A program made the position numbers and the translations under genes. Below are positions 44,845-55,350 of a stretch of 61,152 bases of DNA, one piece after another. The first letter of the stretch is position 1. The number at the start of each line of letters is the position of its first letter. Origin of the DNA: Lysobacteraceae bacterium PS02065 (lineage in GTDB: Bacteria; Pseudomonadota; Gammaproteobacteria; Xanthomonadales; Rhodanobacteraceae); the NCBI GenBank assembly GCA_029959555.1, contig JASCPI010000030.1, positions 1 to 61,152 on the forward strand, given 5' to 3'. The notes beneath the pieces are model-generated. The model searched no databases, was not told the origin of the DNA, and saw nothing but the letters and a program-made list of their open reading frames with translations.

Positions 44845-46529
44845 CACATGCTCTCCGGTGCGGACACGCCGATCAGGTTGAGTCCGTTGCGCAGCACCAC
44901 GCGGGCGGCTTCGGCGAGCGCGAGGCGCGCGTCGCGCAGCGTCGCGTCGTCGACGATGAAGTGGTGCGCGTTGTAATAGCCGTGGAACGCCGCGGCGAGT
45001 TCGCGCAGGTACTGCGCGACGAGCTGCGGATCGAGGTTGGTCGCCGCGGCCTCGACGACTTCAGGGTAGCGCGTGAGCTCGCTCATGAGCACGCGCTCGT
45101 GCTCGCTGTCCAGGCGCGCGAGCGCGGCGAGGCCGGCGGCGTGGTCCGCCGCAGGGAGGCCACGCTCGGCGAGCTGGCGGCGCACGCTGCAGACGCGCGC
45201 GTGGGCGTACTGGATGTAGAAGACCGGGTTGTCGTTGGTCTGCGCGCGCGCGAGGTCGATGTCGAACACGAGCTGCGAATCGGTCTTGCGCGCGACGAGG
45301 AAGTAGCGCGTCGCGTCGCGGCCGACCTCGTCGATGAGATCGCGCAATGTCGTATAGCCGCCCGCGCGCTTGCCGAGCTTGACCTCCTCGCCGCCGCGCA
45401 TGACCGTCACCATCTGGTGCAGCACGTACTCGGGCCAGCCCTTCGGGATGCCGATGTCGAGCGCCTGCAGGCCCGCGCGCACGCGCGTGACCGTCGAGTG
45501 GTGGTCGGCGCCCTGCTCGTTGATCACGCGGCCGAAACCGCGCTGCCACTTGTTGCGGTGGTAGGCGACGTCGGGCACGAAGTACGTGTAGCCGCCCTCG
45601 GACTTGCGCATGACGCGGTCCTTGTCGTCGCCGAAGTCGGTCGTGCGCAGCCACAGCGCGCCGTCCTGTTCGTAGGTGTGGCCGGCTGCGACGAGTTCGC
45701 GCACGGTCTCCTCGACCTTGCCTTCCGTGTAGAGCGACGACTCGAGGTAATAGATGTCGAACTCGACCCCGAATGCCAGCAGGTCCAGCATCTGTTCGCG
45801 GCGCAGCGACGCCACGGCGAAGCGACGGATTGCGTCGAGATCGTCGGCATCTCCGGTGGCGGTCACGTCCTGGCCGTCGGCATGCACGGTGGCCTTCGCG
45901 AGGTAGTCGCGCGCAACGTCGACGATGTAGCTGCCGCGGTAGCCGTCGGCGGGCCAGCCGTCCTGCTCGGGCTCGACACCCTTGCAGCGCGCCTGCACCG
46001 ACAGCGCGAGGTTCTGGATCTGCGCGCCGGCATCGTTGTAGTAGAACTCGCGCGTCACGTCCCAGCCGCTCGCCTCGAGCACGCGCGCGAGGCTGTCGCC
46101 GACCGCCGCGCCGCGCCCGTGGCCGGCGTGCAGCGGGCCGGTCGGGTTGGCCGAGACGAACTCGATCTGCAGCTTGCGGCCTGCTCCCGCCGTGTTGCGG
46201 CCGAACGCATCACCCTGCGCGTGGATCGTGCGGATGACGTCGTGGGTGGCCTCGTCGGACAGGAACACGTTGAGGAAGCCCGGGCCCGCGATCTCGAGGC
46301 GCGCGATGCGCGGGTCGGAGAGCACCTGCGCGAATGCTTCCGCGACCTCGCGCGGCTTGCGACCGGCGGGCTTGGCCAGCGTCATCGCGATGTTGCTGGC
46401 GAAGTCGCCGTGGTCGCGGTTGCGCGTGCGGTCGACCGTGAACGACGGCACGTCGCCGTCGGGCAGCAGGTTGCGGGCGCGCAGGTCAGCGAGCGCGTTG
46501 AGGATGAGCTCGCGCAGGACGTCTTTCAC
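44844..46529 (-). CDS. argS: Arginyl-tRNA synthetase
   Basis: A 561-residue class Ia synthetase. The HIGH-like motif is [14 protein letters not shown] near 130, and the KMSK region is replaced by [13 protein letters not shown], as usual for ArgRS. The N-terminal additional domain, with [15 protein letters not shown], and the DALR-type C-terminal anticodon domain are present. Length and start (ATG at 46529) are standard. It is co-transcribed with the SPOR gene. Upstream lies an AT-rich 382-bp gap. Confidence 0.96.
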   Translation of the reverse strand: MKDVLRELILNALADLRARNLLPDGDVPSFTVDRTRNRDHGDFASNIAMTLAKPAGRKPREVAEAFAQVLSDPRIARLEIAGPGFLNVFLSDEATHDVIRTIHAQGDAFGRNTAGAGRKLQIEFVSANPTGPLHAGHGRGAAVGDSLARVLEASGWDVTREFYYNDAGAQIQNLALSVQARCKGVEPEQDGWPADGYRGSYIVDVARDYLAKATVHADGQDVTATGDADDLDAIRRFAVASLRREQMLDLLAFGVEFDIYYLESSLYTEGKVEETVRELVAAGHTYEQDGALWLRTTDFGDDKDRVMRKSEGGYTYFVPDVAYHRNKWQRGFGRVINEQGADHHSTVTRVRAGLQALDIGIPKGWPEYVLHQMVTVMRGGEEVKLGKRAGGYTTLRDLIDEVGRDATRYFLVARKTDSQLVFDIDLARAQTNDNPVFYIQYAHARVCSVRRQLAERGLPAADHAAGLAALARLDSEHERVLMSELTRYPEVVEAAATNLDPQLVAQYLRELAAAFHGYYNAHHFIVDDATLRDARLALAEAARVVLRNGLNLIGVSAPESM

Positions 46530-46911
46530 GGCAGGATTCGTCGATCGGCAGGACCGTCCATTGTAGGGCCCACGCCGCGATCACGGAATGCCGTGCGGCA
46601 CCGCCGCATCCGTGGCTTGCGCGCGCATCCTCGCGCCCGGGGCAGGAACACACGCCAAGGGATTGATGGACAAGCTCCCGGGAGCCGCCGGGCGAGCCTG
46701 TGGATAACTCTGTGGGAGAAAGCCGAGCCCAGCCGCGACGGGTTTCGCGTGATGTCAAGCGCGCATCGGATGTTCATGTCCGACAGGTTCGCAACATCAT
46801 GAAAGGAAAGGATTTATTTCTTTCGCTACCAGGCGCGTGCGAGATTCCTGCACGTTTCCGTGGCGCGCTGCGGCATGTGCATAAATCGCTTGACGTGGAA
46901 CGCCGGACGGG
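46530..46911. other. AT-rich intergenic region with a DnaA box upstream of argS
   Basis: No credible gene is seen in these 382 bp. A perfect DnaA box (TTATCCACA on the minus strand) is at 46699-46707, followed by CTCTGTGGG. A notably AT-rich stretch (46797-46832) includes GATTTATTTCTTTCG, and a GCATAAATCGCTTGACG run lies near 46879-46895. It separates argS (divergent leftwards) from the 3' end of the HD gene. It may contain the argS promoter. Confidence 0.5.
46699..46707 (-). promoter_or_regulatory. Consensus DnaA box TTATCCACA
   Basis: An exact match to the R-type DnaA box. It is single, so it is not evidence for an origin; it may regulate argS or titrate DnaA. Confidence 0.5.
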
Positions 46912-47991
46912 TCACGCGCGGGCCGTGGCGGCCGGGGCGATGCGTGCGACGACGGTGTCGTAGGCGGCGAGCACGTCACGCCCGCTCGCCGGCATGCCGC
47001 CCACGGCGAGCCGCGCGCGCAGGCCCATGCCGAGCGATTTGACGCGGGGCGCGTTGCCCGACTTGGCGTCCTGGAACGTCTCGCGGCCCAGTGTCGAGTT
47101 GAAGCGATGCAGGTCGAAGAAGAAGCGGTCCTGCCCGTCGGTGAGGAACCCGAGCACGGGCATGGCGCTGTCACCCGCGTCGAGGTCGCGGCGGCACAGC
47201 ATCTCGCGTTCGAGGCAGAGGTTGCGCGCGCTCGAGGCGAAGCGCGCGAAAGGCTCGGCGACGTTCGCGGTGTCGAGGTCGGCGGCGAGGAGTGCGAGGT
47301 CGTGGGCGTGCACGATGCGGACATCGTCGCGCCACCCCGGGCGATGCTTGTCGAGCTTCGTGTCGAGCTTGGCCGCGAGCGCTCCGCCCGACTGCACGAG
47401 CTCCGCCGGGTTGAACGCGGCGCCACCGGGTGCGGGGCGTGCGTCGAACGTGCTGCCTGCGATCATGAGATCGAGCCCGATGCGCATCTCGTCGTCGGAG
47501 GAGAAGCCCACCGCATCGAGGATGCGCAGCGTCTCCTCGATGCTCGCGCGCTCGTTCGCGCCGACGCCGGCCGCGTACTCGGCCGTTTCGCGCTGGCGAA
47601 GGTCGTGGCAGGCGGCGAAGAGTCCGAGCGCGCACCAGTCGCGCAGGCCGAGCGCATGGATGCCGTGCACCGTGATCACGCGGCCGATGCGGTCGCCGAG
47701 GATGTCGAGGATGTGGCCTTCGTTGTGGTACGCGTGCACGTCCTCACCCCATTGCCCGTGGCGAAGGGCGAGGCGGGCATAGCCGACGCGGATCGCGTCC
47801 TCGGTGCGTGCGAGCAGGGTGTGGGCGCCTTCACCGAGCGCGAGCTGTGGTGCGAGTTCGGCGCGCCGCGCGCCGAGAACGGACTCGAGCCGCGCCATGC
47901 GATCGCCGCCGAGCGCCCGGGCGCTCGCGGCGTCCGGCACGGCGCGCTCGACGGCGTCGGCGGGAAACGCATGGGGAAACGGGAAGATCAC
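46912..47991 (-). CDS. HD-superfamily phosphohydrolase-like protein (COG4339-like)
   Basis: A 359-residue protein. The motif YHNEGHILDIL (His89, His93), then FAACHDLRQRE (His129-Asp130), GVGANERASIE and a late HDLALLAADLD match the predicted metal-dependent HD phosphohydrolases of COG4339. The extra C-terminal region (REMLCRRDLDAGDSAMPVLGFLTDGQ...HRFNSTLG) is longer than in the standard family. The substrate is unknown. A GTG at 47991 is the best start: it opens directly at the VIFPFPHAFP N-terminus, and no upstream ATG yields a protein-like extension. It lies 79 bp downstream of radC. Confidence 0.7.
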   Translation of the reverse strand: MIFPFPHAFPADAVERAVPDAASARALGGDRMARLESVLGARRAELAPQLALGEGAHTLLARTEDAIRVGYARLALRHGQWGEDVHAYHNEGHILDILGDRIGRVITVHGIHALGLRDWCALGLFAACHDLRQRETAEYAAGVGANERASIEETLRILDAVGFSSDDEMRIGLDLMIAGSTFDARPAPGGAAFNPAELVQSGGALAAKLDTKLDKHRPGWRDDVRIVHAHDLALLAADLDTANVAEPFARFASSARNLCLEREMLCRRDLDAGDSAMPVLGFLTDGQDRFFFDLHRFNSTLGRETFQDAKSGNAPRVKSLGMGLRARLAVGGMPASGRDVLAAYDTVVARIAPAATARA

Positions 47992-48070
47992 CGATGGGCG
48001 GGCTCGCGTCCTGGCTGCGACCGAGTATATGACGTCGGCGCGAAACGAAAATGCGTGCCGGCGTCGATCT

Positions 48071-48733
48071 TTACAGCAGTCCCCTGCGCGCGAACGAGGT
48101 AGGTGTGCCGTGTCCGATGATGAAGTGGTCGAGCACGCGCACGTCGACGAGCGCGAGCGCATCGCGCAGGCGCAGCGTGATCGCACGGTCGGCCGCACTC
48201 GGCTCGGCGATGCCGGACGGGTGGTTGTGGGCGAGGATGACCGCCGCGGCGTTGTGCGCGATGCACTGCCGGACGACTTCGCGCGGGTGCACGCTGGCGC
48301 CGTCGATCGTGCCGCGGAACAGCTCCTCGAACGCGATGACGCGGTGGCGGTTGTCGAGGAACAGGCAGGCGAACACCTCGTAGGGGTAGGCGTCGAGGCG
48401 CGCCTTGAGGTACCGCCCGCTCGCCTCGGGGTCGGCGAGGGCATCGGGTTCGCGGAGCTCGGCGTCCAGGTAGCGGCGGCCGAGTTCGAGGGCGGCCTGC
48501 AGCCGGCACCACGCGACCGTGCCGACGCCGTCGCGCGTTTTCGCGGGGCGCAGCAGCGTGCGCAGGTCGCCGTGCGTCGCGAGCAGGTCGCGGCCCGCGT
48601 CGACGGCGGTGCGGCCTCGCCCGCCCGATCCGATGAAGATCGCGAGGAGCTCGGCGTCCGACAGCGCCGTCGCGCCGCGGGCACGCAGTTTCTCGCGTGG
48701 TCGTTCGTCCTCCGGCCATTCGCGGATGCCCAT
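48071..48733 (-). CDS. radC: RadC family JAB-domain protein
   Basis: A 220-residue protein. It starts [15 protein letters not shown], the family N-terminus (ATG at 48733), has a helix-hairpin-helix region, and carries the JAB/MPN-type metal motif [15 protein letters not shown]. RadC was named for DNA repair, but its biochemical role is not settled; the JAB fold suggests a metalloprotease or DNA-processing function. The ATG at 48772 would add residues absent from the family. It is divergent from coaBC. Confidence 0.93.
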   Translation of the reverse strand: MGIREWPEDERPREKLRARGATALSDAELLAIFIGSGGRGRTAVDAGRDLLATHGDLRTLLRPAKTRDGVGTVAWCRLQAALELGRRYLDAELREPDALADPEASGRYLKARLDAYPYEVFACLFLDNRHRVIAFEELFRGTIDGASVHPREVVRQCIAHNAAAVILAHNHPSGIAEPSAADRAITLRLRDALALVDVRVLDHFIIGHGTPTSFARRGLL

Positions 48734-48854
48734 GCCGTCACCCCGTCCGTGCGAAAGAGCCAGACTATCCATCGATATGCCGATCGGGCAGCGGAGCCGG
48801 GGGCGGTTTTCGGTAAGCTATCGGCCCTTTCCGTCGTAAGAAAAAGTCCCTCCC

Positions 48855-50071
<1,217 letters not shown>

Positions 50072-50075
<4 letters not shown>

Positions 50076-50536
50076 AGGCGCCGACGTCGATACGCCTGCG
50101 TGTGCTCGACGCACGCCTCGGTACGCAGTGGCCGTTGCCGCAGTACGCGACCGAAGGCTCGGCCGGGCTCGACCTGCGTGCGATGCTCGATGCACCGATG
50201 GAGCTCGCGCCCGGCGCGACCGCCCTGCTGCCGAGCGGCATCGCGATCCACATCGGCGATCCGACGCTGTGTGCGATCGTGCTGCCGCGTTCGGGACTCG
50301 GCCACAAGCACGGCATCGTGCTCGGCAACGGCACGGGCCTCATCGACGCCGACTACCAGGGGCCGCTCATGGTCTCGTGCTGGAACCGCTCGACGCAGGG
50401 CTTCACGATCGAGCCCGGCGAGCGCATCGCGCAGCTCGTCGTCATGCCGGTCGTGCGTGTCGCGTTCGATGTGGTCGAGGCCTTCGACCCGACGGTACGC
50501 GGCGAAGGTGGTTTCGGAAGTTCCGGCAGGTCCTGA
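50072..50536 (+). CDS. dut: dUTP diphosphatase
   Basis: A 154-residue trimeric dUTPase that hydrolyses dUTP to dUMP. The five family motifs appear in order, including [43 protein letters not shown] and the C-terminal [10 protein letters not shown]-loop-like tail. Translationally coupled to coaBC (4-bp overlap). The start at 50072 gives the normal length. Confidence 0.96.
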
Positions 50537-50655
50537 GTCGATCGTTCCCCGTACTGTGCGCGGCGTCCTGCGCATGCGGCGCCGACTTGTTACGCTACGC
50601 GCGGTGCGTCGAGGGCGTGCACGGCAAGGGGAAGGACCATGGGGCGGACGCGGTG

Positions 50656-53076
50656 ATGGCGGGCAACGGCGAAGGCACCGGCAAGCCCAAGCGCGTGGTG
50701 CGCGTGCCCGCGATCAAGCCGAACTGGCGCGTCCTGCTGCCGCTCGCGGCTGCGACCCTGCTGATGCTCGGCGCGTTCTTCCTGATCTGGCAAAGCTCCC
50801 TCGTGTACCAGGCCAGCGGCAGCCTCGAGCAGGCCGAGGCCGCGCGGCGACAGCAGATCACCGCGATCGCCGCGCACATCGCCGCGACCACCGGCAAGGC
50901 CGATCAGGTCCTCACGTCGCCGGACGTCCTCCAGGCTCTCGCCGGATCGGACGAGGACCAGGCGCTCGCCGCCGCGGCGGCAGCGGCGAAGCAGGCCTGG
51001 CCCGAGCTCGTCGATGCGAGCTTCTACAGTCCCAAGCTCATGGAGATCCTCAAGCAGGATCTGGCGCGCTTCGGTTACGCGCGTGCCTACATGCTCATGC
51101 AGGCACAGTCGACGGCGAAACCCGCACCCGCGCAGGCACGCTCGAATCTCAACGGCGGTTACGAACTCGTCCTGGCGATGCCGGTGGTCGCGAACGGGCA
51201 GCCGATCGCCTACGCGTATCTTCAGTTGCCGTTCGAGCCCGTCCTGCAAGCCTTCAGCAGCGTGGCGCCCGGCGTCGGGCGCGTCGACCTCCGTCAGGGC
51301 GACGGACGTGGCGACCTGGTCCTGGCGAGCGCCGGTGCATCGACCGACTCCTCGGTGAGCGACCTCGGCGAGCCGGTTCCGGGGTCGCGCCTGCGGCTCG
51401 GGGTCGCCGACTCGGACTACGCGATACTGGTCACGCGCGAGATGTGGATTCTTTTTCCGCTCACCGCCTTCGTGCTGTTCGCCGCTTTCGCGGCGTTGTG
51501 GCTCAGGCAGGTCGGCATGCAGGGGGCGGTCGAGCGCCTGCGCTCGGCGGCCCATCGTTCGAATCACGAGGAGATCACCTTGGGTGAAGCGATCAAGCAG
51601 CAGGCGGCGGGTGCGCCTGCGAAGCCATCCGCCGCAGCGGCGACGGACGGAAAGCCGGCACAGCCGCAGCACGCGGCGAGAAAGGAGGACGCGCCGGTCA
51701 GCGTGGATCGCAGCATCTTCCGCGCCTACGACATCCGTGGCGTGCTCGGCACGACGCTGACGCCAGGCATCGCGCGCCTGATCGGCCGCGCGATCGGCAG
51801 CGAGGCACAGCAGCGCGGCCTGCGCGACATCGTCGTCGGCCGTGACGGGCGCCTGTCGGGGCCGGAGCTCTCGGCCGCCCTCATCGAAGGCCTGCGCGCG
51901 GCCGGTATGGACGTCATCGACATCGGCCTCGCGCCGACGCCGCTCACCTACTTCGCCGCCTACCAGCTGCAGACCGGTTCGTGCGTGTCGGTCACGGGCA
52001 GCCACAATCCGCCCGACTACAACGGCTTCAAGATTGTCCTCGGCAGCGAGACGCTGTCGGAGGGCGCGATCCAGGATCTCTACGCGCGCATCGCCGAAAG
52101 CCGCTTCAGCGAGGGCAACGGCGGCCTGCAGGTCATGGATCTCACCCAGGACTACGTCAATCGCATCACCGACGACATCCAGGTCGAGCGCCGCCTCAAG
52201 ATCGTCGTCGATTGCGGCAACGGTGTGGCCGGAGCGGTCGCGCCGGCGGTGCTCGAGGGCATCGGCTGCGACGTGATCCCGCTGTACTGCGAAGTCGACG
52301 GGCAGTTCCCGAACCACCACCCCGATCCGTCGGATCCGCACAACCTGCAGGACCTCATCCTGTCGGTGAAGCAGACCGGTGCCGATCTCGGCCTGGCCTT
52401 CGACGGCGACGGCGACCGCCTCGGCGTGGTGACCAAGGCAGGCGAGGTGATCTACCCGGATCGCCTGCTCATGCTGTTCGCGATCGACGTGCTGAGTCGC
52501 AATCCGGGCGCGACGATCATCTACGACGTCAAGTGCACGGGCCACCTGCAGCCGGTCGTGCTGCAGCACGGCGGCAGCCCGATCATGTGGCGCACCGGCC
52601 ACTCGCTGATCAAGGCCAAGATGCGCGAGACCGATGCGCAGCTCGCCGGCGAGATGAGCGGGCATTTCTTCTTCGCCGAGCGCTGGTACGGCTTCGACGA
52701 CGGCATCTACGCCGCCGCGCGCCTCCTCGAGATCATCGCGGGCGACCTCGACGGCCGCACCCCCGAGCAGATCTTCGCGAGCGTGCCGAAGGGCGTGTCG
52801 ACGCCGGAGCTCAAGATCCCGCTTCACGAGGGCGAGCACTACCGCTTCATCGACACGTTCAAGGCCAAGGCGACGTTCGAGGGCGCGCGCCTGACGACGA
52901 TCGACGGCGTGCGCGCGGACTGGCCGGATGGCTGGGGGCTGGTGCGTGCGTCGAACACGACGCCGGTACTCGTGCTCCGCTTCGACGCCGACAGCGAAGC
53001 GGCGCTGGCGCGCATCCAGGACGTCTTCCGCAAGCAGTTCCAGGCGATCGACCGCGCGATGCCGCTGCCGTTCTGA
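50656..53076 (+). CDS. algC: Phosphomannomutase/phosphoglucomutase (AlgC-type) with N-terminal membrane region
   Basis: An 806-residue protein. Residues 1-285 are an extension with two membrane segments (about 25-45 and 262-283) enclosing a periplasmic region. The alpha-D-phosphohexomutase core follows: the catalytic phosphoserine Ser449 (TGSHNPPDYNGFK), metal loop DGDGDRLG at 583-590, sugar loop GEMSGH and phosphate loop RASNTTPVL. The core alone would be about 460 residues, the usual AlgC/XanA size. It interconverts mannose or glucose 1- and 6-phosphates for LPS and exopolysaccharide. The extension suggests membrane attachment. The ATG at 50656 is chosen; a GTG at 50653 is also possible. 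Confidence 0.9.
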   Translation: MAGNGEGTGKPKRVVRVPAIKPNWRVLLPLAAATLLMLGAFFLIWQSSLVYQASGSLEQAEAARRQQITAIAAHIAATTGKADQVLTSPDVLQALAGSDEDQALAAAAAAAKQAWPELVDASFYSPKLMEILKQDLARFGYARAYMLMQAQSTAKPAPAQARSNLNGGYELVLAMPVVANGQPIAYAYLQLPFEPVLQAFSSVAPGVGRVDLRQGDGRGDLVLASAGASTDSSVSDLGEPVPGSRLRLGVADSDYAILVTREMWILFPLTAFVLFAAFAALWLRQVGMQGAVERLRSAAHRSNHEEITLGEAIKQQAAGAPAKPSAAAATDGKPAQPQHAARKEDAPVSVDRSIFRAYDIRGVLGTTLTPGIARLIGRAIGSEAQQRGLRDIVVGRDGRLSGPELSAALIEGLRAAGMDVIDIGLAPTPLTYFAAYQLQTGSCVSVTGSHNPPDYNGFKIVLGSETLSEGAIQDLYARIAESRFSEGNGGLQVMDLTQDYVNRITDDIQVERRLKIVVDCGNGVAGAVAPAVLEGIGCDVIPLYCEVDGQFPNHHPDPSDPHNLQDLILSVKQTGADLGLAFDGDGDRLGVVTKAGEVIYPDRLLMLFAIDVLSRNPGATIIYDVKCTGHLQPVVLQHGGSPIMWRTGHSLIKAKMRETDAQLAGEMSGHFFFAERWYGFDDGIYAAARLLEIIAGDLDGRTPEQIFASVPKGVSTPELKIPLHEGEHYRFIDTFKAKATFEGARLTTIDGVRADWPDGWGLVRASNTTPVLVLRFDADSEAALARIQDVFRKQFQAIDRAMPLPF

Positions 53077-53094
53077 TCGGCTGTCGCGCGCGCC

Positions 53095-53739
53095 CTACTG
53101 GGGCGCGCGCGCAGCCTCGGCCGCCCTGAGCTTGCGGTAATGCTCGAGGTCGGTCGCGAACGACGCGAGGGTCTGTTCCCGATCGGCGCGACGCTTGTCG
53201 ACGACGGCATGCTGGGCTTCGATCTGCTTGCGCAGGTCGGCGATCTGCTTGGACAGCGTGGCGGGCAGCGGCTTGCCGCTGCCCTCGTACTCGGCGGCAT
53301 TGCCGAGCATGTCCGACAGGCTGCGCTCCTGGCTCTGCAGACCGATCTCGGCACTGCGGATGTTCTGGTCGACCATCTGCAACTGCTGGGTCTGGGCGCG
53401 CTGGAGATCCGCTTCGGTCGGATAGGCGGCGAGCATCTGCTGGTCGTTGCGCGATTGCGTGTCGGCCACGTCCCGCTCGGCCTGCTCGCGGGCCTTGGCT
53501 TCCTTCTCGGCGGTGATCTGCGCGGCCGTCTTGGCCGGCTCGACGCGGCGCACGACGATGCCTTGCGCGTTGATGACGTCGTAGCCGCGCGAGGTGGCTT
53601 CCTGCGGCAAGGAATCCGAGTAGTGCAGGTTGCCGTCGGCGTCGCGCCACTTGTAGCGCGTTCCGCCCGCAGCCAGCGCCGTCGCGGCGAGGGCGGCCGA
53701 GCAGATCGTCAGCGCGATGGCACGGGTCAGTGGGCGCAT
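53095..53739 (-). CDS. Exported DUF4124 protein with coiled-coil
   Basis: A 214-residue protein with a signal peptide (1-24, ending ALA-AG). Residues 25-60 are the DUF4124 domain (YKWRDADGNLHYSDSLP). The rest is an Ala/Gln/Arg-rich helical region (about 75-205) likely to form a coiled coil. DUF4124 proteins are common in gammaproteobacteria and have no assigned function. A strong AAGGAG precedes the ATG at 53739. It converges with algC (18-bp gap). Confidence 0.88.
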   Translation of the reverse strand: MRPLTRAIALTICSAALAATALAAGGTRYKWRDADGNLHYSDSLPQEATSRGYDVINAQGIVVRRVEPAKTAAQITAEKEAKAREQAERDVADTQSRNDQQMLAAYPTEADLQRAQTQQLQMVDQNIRSAEIGLQSQERSLSDMLGNAAEYEGSGKPLPATLSKQIADLRKQIEAQHAVVDKRRADREQTLASFATDLEHYRKLRAAEAARAPQ

Positions 53740-53798
53740 GGAGTTTCTCCTTGCGCACGAGTATAGGCGAGCCGCCGCGGCGCGCGCAGCGTGCGCGG

Positions 53799-54440
53799 TC
53801 ACACCCCGTAGCGGGCGCGGTAGGCCTCGAGCGCGGGGCGATGGCCTGCGAGTCGCGGATGGCCGTCGGTGTAGGCGAGCAGGTCGGTCAGGCGTGCGAT
53901 CGCGACCACGGGTATCCCGTGCTCTTCGGCCACCTCCTGCGCCGCGGAGCGCTCACCCCGGCCGCGCTCCTCGCGATCCAGCGCGATCAGCACGCCTGCC
54001 GGCGTCGCGCCGTTGTCGCGGATCAGCGCAAGCGATTCGCGGATCGCGGTCCCCGCGGTGATCACGTCGTCGACGATCAGCACGCGGCCCTGCAGCGGAG
54101 CGCCGACGAGCGTGCCGCCTTCGCCGTGCGCCTTCGCCTCCTTGCGGTTGTAGGCGTAGGCGACATCGCGGCCGTGGTGGTCGGCGAGTGCGGCAGCGGC
54201 GAGTGCGGCGAGCGCGATGCCCTTGTAGGCGGGGCCGAACACGAGGTCGAACGCGACACCCGACTGCACGGCGCTCTGGGCGTAGGCGCGTCCGAGCATC
54301 GCCAGTGCGCTGCCCGAGTGGAACAGGCCGGCATTGAAGAAGTACGGGCTCGTGCGGCCGGACTTGAGCGTGAACTCGCCGAAGCGCAGCACGTCGCGGG
54401 CGATCGCGAGGTCGAGGAAATCGCGCTGGTAGGGCTGCAT
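53799..54440 (-). CDS. pyrE: Orotate phosphoribosyltransferase
   Basis: A 213-residue phosphoribosyltransferase converting orotate and PRPP to OMP in pyrimidine synthesis. The PRPP motif [17 protein letters not shown] and [11 protein letters not shown] are present. The ATG at 54440 gives the family N-terminus (QRDFLDLAI). It is divergent from xthA; the 59-bp stop-to-start spacing to the DUF4124 gene makes read-through possible. Confidence 0.96.
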   Translation of the reverse strand: MQPYQRDFLDLAIARDVLRFGEFTLKSGRTSPYFFNAGLFHSGSALAMLGRAYAQSAVQSGVAFDLVFGPAYKGIALAALAAAALADHHGRDVAYAYNRKEAKAHGEGGTLVGAPLQGRVLIVDDVITAGTAIRESLALIRDNGATPAGVLIALDREERGRGERSAAQEVAEEHGIPVVAIARLTDLLAYTDGHPRLAGHRPALEAYRARYGV

Positions 54441-54549
54441 CGCTCGGATTCCGTGGCGTGGGATGCGCATGATAGCCGCCCGGCATCCGCACTTGGCGCA
54501 CCGCCGCGGGGCCGTTACGCTGGCCGCCCGCGACGCCGGCCATCCCTCC

Positions 54550-55350
54550 ATGCGCATCATCAGCTTCAACGCCAACGGCATCCGTTCGGCGGCCAACAAG
54601 GGCTTCTTCGACTGGCTGCGCGCGCAGGACGCCGACGTCACCTGCATCCAGGAGACCAAGGCCCAGGAAGGCCAGCTGACCGATCCGATGTTCCGTCCGG
54701 ACGGCCATCACAGCTTCTATCGCGATGCGATCACGAAGAAGGGTTACAGCGGCGTCGCGATCTACTCCAAGCGCGAGCCGGACGAGGTGCGCACGGCGCT
54801 CGGCTGGGCGCCGTTCGACGACGAGGGCCGCTACATCGAGGCGCGCTACGGCAACCTCAGCGTGGTCTCGTTCTACATTCCGTCGGGCACCTCGGGAGAC
54901 GAGCGCCAGGGTTTCAAGTACGAGGTCATGGACTTCCTCGGCAAGGTGTTCGCGGAATGGCTCGCGAGCGGCCGCGACTACGTACTGTGCGGCGACTGGA
55001 ACATCGTGCGCTCGCGCAACGACATCAGGAACTGGACCTCGAACCAGAAGAACTCGGGCTGCTTGCCGCGCGAGCGTGCCTGGCTCAACGGCATGATCGC
55101 CGACGCCTGTGGCGACGACACGCCCGCGCCGACCAGCGGCTGGATCGACACGTTCCGCGTCGCCAAGCCCGACGAGGTCGAGTACACGTGGTGGTCGAAC
55201 CGTGGTGCCGCGCGCGCCAACAACGTCGGTTGGCGCATCGACTACCAGATCGCGACGCCGTCGTTGCGTGACCGCGTGAAGGCGTGTTCGGTCGCACCCG
55301 TGCCGCGCTTCTCCGACCACGCGCCCTACATCGTGGACTACGCCTTGTGA
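54550..55350 (+). CDS. xthA: Exodeoxyribonuclease III
   Basis: A 266-residue AP endonuclease/3'-5' exonuclease of base excision repair. EEP catalytic residues are visible in [23 protein letters not shown], and [11 protein letters not shown]. Length and start are standard. Its TGA overlaps the GTG start of the AmpG-like gene (GTGA), coupling the two genes. A TACGCT near 54516 may be the -10. Confidence 0.95.
   Translation: MRIISFNANGIRSAANKGFFDWLRAQDADVTCIQETKAQEGQLTDPMFRPDGHHSFYRDAITKKGYSGVAIYSKREPDEVRTALGWAPFDDEGRYIEARYGNLSVVSFYIPSGTSGDERQGFKYEVMDFLGKVFAEWLASGRDYVLCGDWNIVRSRNDIRNWTSNQKNSGCLPRERAWLNGMIADACGDDTPAPTSGWIDTFRVAKPDEVEYTWWSNRGAARANNVGWRIDYQIATPSLRDRVKACSVAPVPRFSDHAPYIVDYAL

Noticed and set aside
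46699..46707. A replication origin
   Set aside because: Only one DnaA box, no dnaA/dnaN/gyrB neighbours and no AT-rich 13-mer array; a single site does not define an origin.
46700..46963. A small plus-strand frame of 87 codons in the argS upstream region
   Set aside because: No ribosome site, no domain, and it overlaps the 3' end of the HD gene; more likely regulatory DNA.
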